From positions 930,001 to 994,000 of the forward strand of contig JANTQA010000023.1 in assembly GCA_027625915.1 (NCBI GenBank): a stretch of 64,000 nt of DNA, in the 5' to 3' direction. Numbering within the stretch: the stretch's first letter is position 1; the number at the start of each line of letters is the position of its first letter. This document shows positions 1 through 10,700 of the stretch, in pieces. Under the pieces are notes generated by a model, which saw only the letters and a program-made list of their open reading frames with translations, made no database searches and was not told the origin of the DNA. Source of the DNA: Anaeramoeba flamelloides. Its lineage: Eukaryota > Metamonada > Anaeramoebidae. Position numbers and translations under genes: made by a program.

Positions 1-273
1 TATTGTGAAATTTTATTTTATGTTGGAAAAAAACTTTAATAATTTATTTTGTAAGGAGGCACTTTAAAATTAATAAAAGTCAAAGAAGCACAATGTAAAT
101 AAACAATATATTTTTCTGATCCAATCAAAAATTAGTAAAAAAGTGAAATTGTTGACTTCTGGTATAAGACTTTTTCTTCTAATCGAACTTTCTCTAAAAT
201 TTAAAAGGAAAAGTATTAGCTAGATGGGAGAAATAAAAAAAGAGACGATAAGCAATCTTCATATCTAAACTAG

Positions 274-791
274 ATTCCAAAAATTTGGACACAGTTTAAA
301 CGGTGGAAAGAACATCATTACTGCACTTTAAATTCAATTTGGAAAGAATTTTGATTTTACAAACTATTTCATTTTTTGTCTTTTTTGTTTTGTTTTCATT
401 TCCTTTTTTGTAGTTACGTAATCGGTTTCGTTAGATCTCGAAATTTTTTTTCAATGGTTGATAGAAGGTTAGTGTTGAGTTTGTTAAATTGGAAAATAAC
501 ATACAATTGGTAGATGGTTATCTTATCAGTTGATCGATCAACAATTGTTGGTGAAATTTCAACAAATTTATCAATACATTTTTTGTTCAGCTCGTTTCAT
601 TATTTTGGACATACCAGTTTTTATTTTTGAGTTTTATATTTTTTTCTTTTATTTGTATTAAAATGATTACTTATTAAAATGTTAATACTGGGTAACTTAA
701 ATGTGGTTTTATATTAGGTTTATAAAAAATACAATAAATTGGGTTTTTTTTTGCTGATTTTTGATTTTGGGTGAGTCCAAATTTTTGGAAT
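274..791. repeat. possible inverted-repeat element
   Basis: A 20-base sequence starting ATTCCAAAAATTTGG at 274-293 recurs in inverse orientation at 772-791 with one mismatch. No open frame lies between. It could be the ends of a 518 bp nonautonomous DNA element, but the target duplication is unclear and the motif is partly self-palindromic. The rest of 1-3950, apart from the repeats listed separately, holds only AT-rich sequence. It lies 3' of the last visible Rpt5 exon and is probably intron. Confidence 0.3.
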
Positions 792-1759
792 GGGGTTTAT
801 ATTTTTTTTTTTGGTTTAGTAATATTTATATATAATAATATATTTACAGACATTTCTCAAAAAAAAAAAAAAAAAAAAAAAAGATCCTAAACGATCTTCA
901 GATTTATCATTTTATGTTTACATTTTTGTATAATCTTTTTGATTTAAACTGCTGTTTTTTTTTAAATGATTCTGTCAAGCGATATGATTTAACTGGATAA
1001 AATTAAAAATATAGGATGTATTAATTGTTTATATCATCCTGGGGGAATTTTGATGATGGTTTGTTATATCTAACATGATAATAAGTTGAGATTCAAGGTA
1101 TATTTCCTTAATTGATCATTATTGTTGATGGAAAGATTTCAATCAATTCGTCAACTCAAATTGAAATCAAAAGAAAATTATATTTTTTGATCTGATCATT
1201 AGTTTTATTTCTTTCTTTTGATTCATTTTTTAAATATAATTGTTTTTTTTTTTAAAGATTTTTTGTATTTAAAATTAATATTTTTTTAATTCAAAATATG
1301 TTAAATTAGCCTAAAAAAGTTATTATGTAATTAATCGGATTTAATTTTTCATACTGATCAGAAGATCAATATCATTTTTTTAAATTATTTCCTCTTTATA
1401 GAACCCCACAATCCCAAATAATTCAATATATTTTTCAATTGATTAGAAATTGAAATAAAAATGATAAATTACTCTTGTAAATATTTCCAAACAAAATTAT
1501 TATTAACTGAATAATTTTTTAAAAAGGAAAGAATTTCTTTCGAAATGTACAAAATAATGAATTCTAAAGATTGGAAAAAAAATCGGAAAAGTTATTTTTT
1601 GATTTTATTATTCAGATACATTTTTTTACATTTTTGAGTTAAATTCGAGTAAATATTTCCAAAAAAAAGTTTTAAATAAATCTAATAATATTTTAAAAGT
1701 TCTAAATAAGGAGAAATTTTTTTTTTTCCATTTTTTCCCTAGCTAAATCTTCTTTATAT

Positions 1760-2297
1760 TAGGAAGAAGAGTTACAAAGGAAAAAGATCTAGTGGTTAAT
1801 TGTTAATACTGAGACATTAAAACACGAAAGTAAGAGTAACTTGAAAAAGAAAAAGACAAAAAATATCACATCGGTTTCAACCAAATCAGATCAAGATAAA
1901 AGAAATTAAAACTTACAACCATTAAAAAACGATCCCCAAATGAACATTCATGATCAATTATCAAATTATTAAATCAACCAAAAGTATTGTGGCTGTTATT
2001 TTGGGATGTTCTTAATTAAAGATAGCATTGTTTTTTTTTTTTTTTTTTGATTTTTTACTAATTGCTTCTTATAAATCCTTTTTAAATTTCTTTTTAAATC
2101 TCTTTCTTTTTTTTTTTTATTTTTCCTTTTTCCTTTTCAATTTTTTGTTTTTGACTTTTTAAGCATAAAAAAATTTTGGGTATGTCTTTGTATTGAACAA
2201 TCGTGAAATCTAAGATTTTATGCTTAAATCACCTCTGAGTAAATTTGGGTAAAAGGACATTTAGAGTGTAATTTACACTTCTTCAATAATAAAAAAA
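1760..2297. repeat. interspersed repeat family R1, copy 1
   Basis: About 530 bp closely matching 8453-8977 in the same orientation. Shared landmarks include GAAGAGTT, AGTAAGAGTAACTTGAAAA, TATCAAATTATTAAATCAAC, an internal T tract, AACAATCGTGAAATCTAAG and the end TAATTTACACTTCTTCAAT. The two ends are loosely inverse (GAAGAAGAGTTAC against the complement of TTACACTTCTTC), which suggests a nonautonomous DNA transposon. It has no coding capacity. It sits in the presumed giant intron of Rpt5. Confidence 0.7.
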
Positions 2298-3289
2298 CAA
2301 AAATAAGGAGAAATTTTTATTTATGAAAATTCAAAAGAATTATCTATAAAAATATATGATACTTATTTAAGGAGAAAACAAAAGGTGATTTATTATTTTC
2401 TGAATAATTAAAAAGTTACTAAAACAAATCAAGAAAATTGAAAAAAAGAAAAGAATTTAAGTAAGTGATATAAAAATTGATAAATATTCTCGAAATTATA
2501 TTACCAACAGAAATGAATTATTTTTTAAAAGATTTTATACAATCAAAATATAAATTATCGAAGAAATACTAATGAAACCTAAAATTCTCTTTTCTAAAGT
2601 AGAATTTTTAAAAAAATAATTATTAAAATTATTTTATGAGAATCTCTAAAATCGTTAGATTTGGGGAATATTTTCCGATCTGGTGATAATCAAATAATTA
2701 TTAAATATCATTTGAATAAAATGTGAAATCAAAATTGAAATGGATTTAGATTTTGATCTTAAAAAATAACCTTTATAAAAAATTAAATATATTTCAAAAA
2801 ATCAATATTTTTTTTTAAGAATATTTTCTCTGAAATTTTTAATTGTTGATATTAGTAAAATATAAGGTTTAAATCATTTTTACATTTTTTTTTTTAAATT
2901 TGGAGAATCTAGAACTTAAGAGTACTAATATATTTTTTAATAAATTATCGTGTATTTCAATTTCAGTATATGCTATGGTGTAGCTAGTCCCTTAAGAAAA
3001 TTGAAATTATGCTATATCTTTGTAATACATATATTTATTATCAAAAAATCTTATTGTTAACCTTTTTTTATTGAAAGTTCATTAATAAAAAATCTGTAAT
3101 GCTCATTTTCAAAAATTGTGATTCACTTTTTTTTAAAAGTTTTAGTTTTGTTTTTTTTTATAATTTTTAAAAATATCAAGCTTTTGTGTGTTTATAATAA
3201 TTTAAATCTAAATTATTTATTATAAAGATTTTATAATGAGTTGTTCTTGAATAAAAAAATTTTTATTTTTTTTTTCATTATTTCAGGTG

Positions 3290-3713
3290 ATTCATAATTT
3301 GTGAAATAAAGTTTACAATAAAAATGCCAAACACTAATGTTCGTTTTAGTGAATTTGATCATTTATTGTTAAATTAAAATAATTATTTTTGAAAAATGAA
3401 ATTTATTTGATTTTTCATTTTTTGTTATTTTAAATACCCACAAAGTAGTAATTAAGAGTAGTATTGATTTATTTGGAAATTATTGAATTTTACTGGGCTA
3501 TCAGTCCGAATTTACTAATAACTGACTTGAAAGGAAAATTGGTTGGATAAATATCTTCTTAGGTGAGGTTTAAAAGTAGAACAAAAAAATAAATACCTAA
3601 TAAATTTCATTTTTCGAAAATAATTATTTTAATTCTTCAATAAATGATCACAATCTCTAAAACAAACATTAATATTTGTCATTTGTTTGTAGACTACAAA
3701 TTCGTGAGATGCC
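3290..3713. mobile_element. MITE-like element with about 120 bp terminal inverted repeats
   Basis: The arms 3290-3413 and 3598-3713 are imperfect inverse copies; for example ATTTGATCATTTATTG faces CAATAAATGATCACAAT, and AATTATTTTTGAAAAATGAA faces its complement. The centre, about 185 bp, is unique. There is no open frame. I infer a nonautonomous inverted-repeat DNA element lying in the Rpt5 intron. Confidence 0.65.
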
Positions 3714-3950
3714 CCCCATCTTGAAATACGTGAAAAAGAATTTAAAAATCATTTTTTCTTCAAGAATGGCAGAAAAAGAATAAATTCTTTCATTTAATAT
3801 CTTTTGAATGTTTTATAGAAGTGTTCTTAGTTACATTTTTTTTGTTTTTTCTTAAATTTTTTTTGAATTGTTTACTGTTAAAACAAAAGATGTTTTATAT
3901 TTGAAAATCACAATTCAAAAAAAAAAAAAATAAATTTCAAAAGTTCTTAC

Positions 3951-5199
3951 CTGGTGCACCATATAATAAACAGCCTTTTGGTGGCCTAATTCCGATCTTT
4001 TGAAATTTTTCTTTTTCTGTTAATGGGTATACCACAGCCTCCATTAATTCACGGATTTGTTTATCAAGTCCTCCAATATCGTTATATGTTTCTTTTGGTT
4101 TTTCATCCAATTCCATTGCCTTAACACGGGTGTCATATCTATAAAATTCAAATAAAGAAAGGATTTAATAAATAAATAAATAAAGAAAGAAAGAAAAGGA
4201 AAGGAAAGGAAAGGAAAGGAAAGGATTAATATTGATTATTTTGGATTTTATTTTGTTATTTTATACTTGTTTGTATGCTTTGAAAATCAATAATGTTGTG
4301 TGCACAACTTTTGTATAAGAACATTCCTTTTAATAATGTTTAACTACTAAAAATTGTGTTGAAATTGAATTTGGGACAGTGTTCGAATCCACAAGTTTTA
4401 TAGGCACTTGTAAAAAGAATAAAATAAATAAAAAAAAAAAAGAAAGTTGTTTTTTTACTCTCTTGGAAGCAAATCGAGAATTAAATATGAGTCTTTGTTT
4501 ACACCAACAAGATCACCTGGATGTAATTTAAAAGGATCAACAAGACCAATAACAGGTAAATAAATTGTTTGCCTTGTTGTTGTTTTGATGACAACACTCA
4601 TTTCTTCTCCAGAAGCCAAATCTGTGAATCCGTATTCTTCTTCTTTTTTTTCTTTTTTTTTTGATTCAAGAACTTCTTTTGGATCAATTAACTATAAAAC
4701 AAAAAGAGAAAAGGAAATTCGGAATTCGGAATAGGGAATTGTTTGAATTTAAAAATAAGAATTTTGTTTTGTTATTGAGAATATAAAAAAAAAAGGGTAA
4801 AAATATTGAAAGATTGTTTTCTGTTTTTTTTACTTTCTTTTTTTTTGTTGATTTTTTCGGTACAAACAAAGAGAAAAAAAAAGAAAAAAAAGATAAAAAA
4901 AAATATTAAAACAAAAGTTTTACTTCAACAACCGAACTAACTAAATAGGGAAGTTTTTTTCTCATGTCAATTTTCTTTGTATTGTCGTCAATGTTTTCTT
5001 GATGTTTTTTAATTTTACTGTCAAGTCTTGTTCTTTCAGATCTGAGATTTCGGATATTCAAATCCAAAACCTTGATTTGTGATTTTAATTCTTCGTTGGT
5101 CATCGAAAGAATTTCTTCACTTAATTCGTTTTCGTTTATATTTTCTTTTTCAAGTTCTTCAAGTGACTTTAGGAGATTTTTTTTTGGATCTTGTGACAT
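3951..5199 (-). CDS. PSMC3: 26S proteasome regulatory ATPase Rpt5/PSMC3, 5' part (3 exons)
   Basis: Exons are 4924-5199, 4459-4691 and 3951-4138, read on the minus strand (232 codons plus one base). Exon 1 encodes the N-terminal coiled coil ending in the family sequence [10 protein letters not shown]. Exon 2 encodes the OB domain with [20 protein letters not shown] and KDSYLIL. Exon 3 carries [36 protein letters not shown] and the start of Walker A (YGAPG, usually YGPPGTGKT). Comparison with human PSMC3 from memory is clear and favours Rpt5 over the other Rpt subunits because of the YDSRVKAME-type linker. The protein unfolds and threads substrates in the 19S base. Intron 1 is 232 bp and intron 2 is 320 bp; the codon GA|A is split between exons 2 and 3. 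Exon 3 ends at a good GTAAG donor, but no Walker A remainder or Walker B exon is visible from 1 to 3950. The gene therefore continues outside the window across an intron of more than 3.9 kb. Confidence 0.95.
4170..4226. repeat. simple repeat (AAAT)n/(AAAGA)n/(AAAGG)n in Rpt5 intron 2
   Basis: A short purine-rich tract drifts from AAATA to AAAGA to AAAGG units inside the 320 bp intron 4139-4458. It is an ordinary microsatellite. Confidence 0.8.
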
Positions 5200-5219
5200 T
5201 GAATTGTTGTTTTTTTAAT

Positions 5220-6520
5220 ACAATTTAATAAAAAATTAAAAAAAAATGATTTAATAAAATTCAACTTTTGATTGATAAAAGTAAAATAACTGAGAATTCT
5301 ATTTGCTTAAACTGTAATTTTATTAAGTCTAAGATTAAACCTCTTAGAAAATACTAAAAGTTTATTTTAAAAACTCATACAAGAAAATCGAAAATCATGA
5401 TTTATTTTGGAATTTCTTTTTGTCACAATTAAACTTTCAAAAACAAAGAAGTATTTGAAATTTGAAACAATTATAAAAGAACACCAGAAACTTAAGTCTT
5501 TTAATAGATCAGAAATGGGTGTGCTTTAATTATGCTTCCTTTCTTCCTATTCTTGGTTTTCAGAAAAATGTTATATAACAATTCAATTCTTAAGGGATAA
5601 GTGTAACCCACAGATTTACTTGATACTTTATAATCAAAGTATGTTGTTATTGGGTGTAAATGTTAAAAGTTCGTCATGACTCAAATAGTTTCTGTGACTC
5701 CTGTGAAATCTATTATAAATCTATTGCACAATAAATTATTACATTTTTTGAAAGGATCTAACAATTAAAAAAGTTTCATTTTGAAAAAATTTTGTAAATT
5801 ACATTATTAAAGCCTACATGTTTATCTTTTACATTTTTTCAGAAATGTAAATTGACTAAAATTAAAAGTTGAAAAAAAATGTACTTTTTTTCAAAAAATC
5901 AATATTATTACAAAATGGTACAATGAAAATAATTTTGTTTAAATGGAAAATTGGAATCCAATAAAGTATTTTATTCGATCTTAAAAAAAGTAAAAAATCT
6001 GAGAAATATTTGTAATCGATCAAAAAAGAAATTTCAAGATTACTAATTAGATGTGGAAAAAGCAATATTATTGTAAAACATTTATTTTATGTTTAATATA
6101 AGTTTAATATCTTATTTATATATATTGATCTAATTTTTTCGTAATCAAAATATCATTATTTTGCAGTTTTTTTCATAATACATATCATGAAACTTATATT
6201 TTTTGGGTTTAGTATCAGATTCTCAATTTTAAATTTTAAAAAGAAAATTAGAAACAAGAATAGGGAGTTTGAATTTAATTTGTGAATTCTAAAAACTCAA
6301 AAAGTAATATAAAAATATGAATTTCTTTATAATTACAATCAATATGAAAAAAAAATTTGATTTTATTAGTTACATTTTATTGTACTATACACTCAATAAA
6401 TATATTTTGAAAAGAAAAAATTAAAAAACGGGATAAAAAGTTACGATCAAAAAGATTGGTTTAGGTTTTTTATCAAAGAATCCCCACTCACCCTTTAATT
6501 TAGATTTATTACCCATTTTA
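5220..6520. other. intergenic DNA between Rpt5 and OST48, left part
   Basis: This contains the presumed Rpt5 promoter, since the gene starts at 5199 on the minus strand. No motif stands out from the AT background. A stretch at 5590-5730 resembles 16460-16600 (shared ATTGGGTGTAAATG and an ATAATCAAA block), so an old dispersed repeat may be present. No coding frame can be supported. Confidence 0.4.
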
Positions 6521-6526
6521 TAATTA

Positions 6527-6722
6527 CAGTCAGTTTCACTTTTAAGGCACAAAATTTCATCGAAAATTAAGGCACAATTAAAATCTCAAATTATGGCTCA
6601 AAATTCAGTTTCTAGTAAAATAAATTGTAAAAAAAAAAATTATGAATTTTTTGCCTTAATTTGAGGTTTAATTGTGCCTTAAATTTCTTTGAAAGCTTGT
6701 GCCATAAAAGTAGAACTGACTG
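6527..6722. mobile_element. 196 bp Tc1/mariner-like MITE, copy 1
   Basis: The element runs from CAGTCAGTTTCACTTTTAAG to the inverse sequence ending AGTAGAACTGACTG, with about 58 bp arms, and is flanked by TA on both sides (6525-6526 and 6723-6724). The CAGT terminus and TA target duplication are typical of Tc1/mariner/pogo families. It has no coding capacity. A second copy of exactly the same length lies at 19848-20043, and a larger relative at about 44811-45890. Confidence 0.85.
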
Positions 6723-7299
6723 TAAAAAAAAATCAAATATCAAGTTAAAACATGTTCAGATATTTGTAGATGATTTTTTATTTAATCATGGAGAATCCTA
6801 TTACCAAAATTGAAATAATAATAATAATAATATATCAAATAATTCAAAAAACATGAAAAAACCAAAATATTGATAAAAAATTAAAATCAAAAATAATTTA
6901 TCCAAAATAAAATATTTGGAAATTTGGCTAAAAAGTGAAAAACATTTTCAAAAAAATTTCGAATCGGAAAAAGATAGTTTTGAAATAAAAAACATTTTTT
7001 TAATTAACACAAATTAGCTTATTGGAACAAAATCACAAATTTTCAAATTGATAGCTTTAGTAGATTATACTAGAGATTATTTGCTTTTAATTTAACTCAA
7101 ATAGATTTTGACTCAAATAATGTCTGGATAAATAAAAAAGTAAAGAAAATCTTAAAAATTTAATAAAAATTCCCTAAGAATTATTTAGAAAATGAATTAA
7201 AAATTCATCATGCCAGAATTTCAAGTTATAAAAGAAGATATAAACTTAAAAATGAAATTAAAACTTCATGAATTTTGAAGATTTATTCAAAAATTTTCC

Positions 7300-7425
7300 A
7301 AAAAAATCAAGATGAAAATATTAATTGTGAAATAGAAAACTTAAAATTATTCAATGAAAATCTAAATCAGTTTAGAGAAAACTTAATAATAAATAGTTTG
7401 GGACGAAATTTTCAAGAATAAATAA
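7300..7425 (+). mobile_element. degenerate LINE fragment
   Basis: The plus strand can be read as QDENINCEIENLKLFNEN followed by an IINSLGRNFQE segment. This aligns by eye with minus-strand residues at about 31370-31480 (DENSNREVENFKLLENNN, then an INSSGWKGQEY segment) that belong to a LINE remnant. It is a short fossil of the region downstream of reverse transcriptase. Confidence 0.45.
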
Positions 7426-7524
7426 CAATTATAAGATAAAATAATATTATCAACAAACAGTGGTGTTTACAAGTGTTGTCAAGTTCCTACAAATACCATT
7501 TTTTTTTTTAATTCTTTTTTTTAT

Positions 7525-7665
7525 AAGGACAATCTCTAGATTTTCGAAATAAACAGAAAAATCAAGACAAGTTAATGTAGATTTTTCTAAAATTTAAAAG
7601 AATGGAGAAAAAACAAAGATTTTACTCACTTCTTTTGAATTCTAAAAAAGCAAATTAAAATTGTT
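7525..7665. repeat. degraded hairpin-array remnant
   Basis: It contains half of a gamma module (AAATAAACAGAAAAATCAAG) followed by a beta hairpin whose arms carry AAAAGAATGGAG and CACTTCTTTTGAATTCT around a GATTTTACTC loop. These are the modules of the full arrays elsewhere in the window. It lies just 3' of the OST48 stop codon. Confidence 0.55.
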
Positions 7666-7711
7666 TTTGATAATCTGGGAAATTAAAAAATAAATATTAA
7701 TGTTATCATTT

Positions 7712-10700
7712 TTATTTATCTTTTCTGGTATTATTTTTATCCTTATTGTAAAGAAATATGATGGAGAATAAAAAGAATCCCACCAACATTAAAATTGCAG
7801 ATAAATAATATGGATAAGCAACTGGAATAAATCTTTCATATTCGTTGTGCCAAAAAGGCTTTAATGGAATTTCTTCAACCTTTTCAATGAATCTATATCC
7901 TCTTTTGTGATATTGTAATCTGAATTTAAATGTTCCATGCTTATCTGGTAATGTAAATCTTGTAGAAAATTTTCCTGTTTTGGGATAATTGAAAAGTGTT
8001 TTTCTAATATATGGACTTAACATAACATATTCAATTTGAACATCATTAGCTACATATGGAACCCACCCCTTTACTATATCATATTCTTCAATAGTTACAC
8101 TAAATTCGATATCGTCTTTAATCCGATAATAATCCTGTTTAACCATTGAATTGGCTTTATGATGTGTATAATCTCTCAAACGGAGAAATCCTCTTTCATT
8201 AAATGTCCATGATGCTATTTCTTGACAAAACAATGAATTACCATATTTTGAATCAAAAAAACTATAACAAGTAAAATTAAATAGTAAACATTAGAAATAA
8301 TTAATATATAGATATATATTTAATGACAATCAAAATGAAAAAATCCGAATAAAGATTAAGAAATAATAATTCAAATAGAAATCAATTTTTTTTTATGAAT
8401 AATTATTCATTTTATTTTAACTTTTTTTCTTTGTTTGTGATTTCATTATACAGAAAAGAAGAGTTCCACAGGAAAAAGATCCAGTGGTTACTTGTTAATA
8501 CTGTGAAATCGAAACACAAAAGTAAGAGTAACTTGAAAATAAAAACGAAAAAGAAAAAGGCTAAAAATGACCAAAGGTTTAATGCAAATAAGATCAAAGA
8601 AATTAGAAATTACAACAATTAAATAACCATCTCTCAAGCGAATATTCATGATCAACTATCAAATTATTAAATCAACCAAAAGTATCGTGGCTATGATTTT
8701 GGGGGTCCTTAATTAAAGATAGCATTTGTTTTTTTTTTTTTTTTTGATTTTTTACTAATTTCTTCTTGTTAACCCCTTTTAAAAACCCCTTTTTAAATTT
8801 CTCATTTCCTTTTTTCTTTTCAATTTTTTGCGTTTGCTTTTTAAATATAAAAAAAATTGGGTATGCCTTTTTCTTGAACAATCGTGAAATCTAAGATTTT
8901 ACTCTTCAATTACCTTTGAGGAAATTTAGGTAAAAGGACATTTATAGTCTAATTTACACTCCTTCAATCAATTTAATAAAGAAAAAATACTTTTTTCACT
9001 AATTCTCAAGCTTGAAAAATATCACATAAAATCAAGATGAGAAATTTTAATTTCTTTTCTTAAAGTTAATGTCTTACAAATAAACAAATGGGATTATTAT
9101 TAAAAATCAATAAATAATGAGCCACAATTTTGGATATTGAAATAGTTATATTGGAATTGAGTTTAAAAAAGATACTTTTGAATTAAATTTGCCACCCTTT
9201 TCCCGAAATCATGTAGAAAATATAATAAATTTTGAACTTTTTTAGATATCATTGAAGATTTGGATCATTTTCTATGGAATTGCTCAACCTATAAAAATAA
9301 TCGTAAAATCTGGATATCTGAATTAAAAAAATCAATATCTAATATAAACTATTTTTCAGTCAAAGGGGCCCAGTTTTAAGGAGTGAAATACATGTGTTTA
9401 AAGGGTTTGCATGGATATTAGAAGAAAAAATTTTTTATGGAAATTTTCAAAATTGAAATCATTTTTTCACATTTTTGTTTTTTTTTTTTCGATTTTTTTT
9501 TTAAAACCTAATTCAGTTGCAAAAAATTTTTTTATTGCAAGATCAATAGTCACTTGGTAAAAATCTGTTATTCTAAGGTTATTGAAACTGTGGAAATGAT
9601 TGTTGAGAAATCATATATTGATTTCTATTGGAATTTTATTCAATCTTTGATTCTGATATTTGATTAATAAATGAGAAAAATTTTCACTTCATTTTGATTT
9701 CCTTTTTGAAATAGAGACCACAAATTCCAACCTACTTATGTTTGGGGACTTGATTTCTAAAAGAAAAGTATGTAAAATGAAGTGGAAATTGTTTCTTATT
9801 TATTATCCCAATAACAATAGGAGATCAAAATGAACATTCTTGTTTTTCTCTCTGACACTCAGAATTTGAGTTTTTCAATTTTTAAGAAAATTTATTGATT
9901 AATTAGATTTTTTTCGGATGGGTATCAACAATTCTTTAATGCGTATTATTCTGCTTATTTCTTATTTGTTCTTCAAAGGTCAATTATATAAAATAATTGA
10001 TATTTGAAAAAAACGTTGTGCCCCTTTGACAGAAACAAAGTTTATTAAAAAATAATAATATTTTTGATATTATTACAAAAAAAGATTCATCAGTTTTATT
10101 AGCCCTAGTGGGTAATAAACTTATTTTTGAAGTCTTTAATAAAATTCCTAAATAAAAATTTAGGAATTTAGGAAGTGCCGTAAAGTGCCGTAGAGTGCCT
10201 AGGTTTTTTTTAATTTCAGAAATAAAAAGAAAATTTTTGAAATTTTCCTTTAATTTCTAAAATTAAAAAAACCTAACGGCGGCTTTCTTGAGGTTTTCTG
10301 TTTTATTTGTTAAATCTATCAATTTTCCAAATAAATAGAAAACTCAAGAAAACCTAACGGCGCTTTTTTTTTAATTTAAGAAATAAAAAGAAAATTTCAC
10401 AAAATTTTCTTTTTTTTTTCTCAAATTAAAAAAAAAGCTAACTGCGGTTTTCCAGAATTCAAAAGAATGGAGAAAAATCATAGATTTTACTCAATTCTTT
10501 TAAATTCTGGAAAACCTAAGGGTCACACCTAACCTTTAATAACTCCTCCCTTAAATCATAATAAAAAAAAAATTTTTGAACTTTTTCAAAAATGTTCAAA
10601 ATGGATCAAAATTTTTAAAAACAATAATTCATTGGTCGAAATAATCTTAATTTGAAAATAAAAGGATCAAAATTACCGTTCAGCTTTCCAAAAAAGCGAG

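Noticed and set aside
10200-10520. CRISPR-like array
   Set aside because: Regular spacing suggested it, but the repeated units are hairpins with variable arms and 7-8 bp joints, and the genome is eukaryotic.
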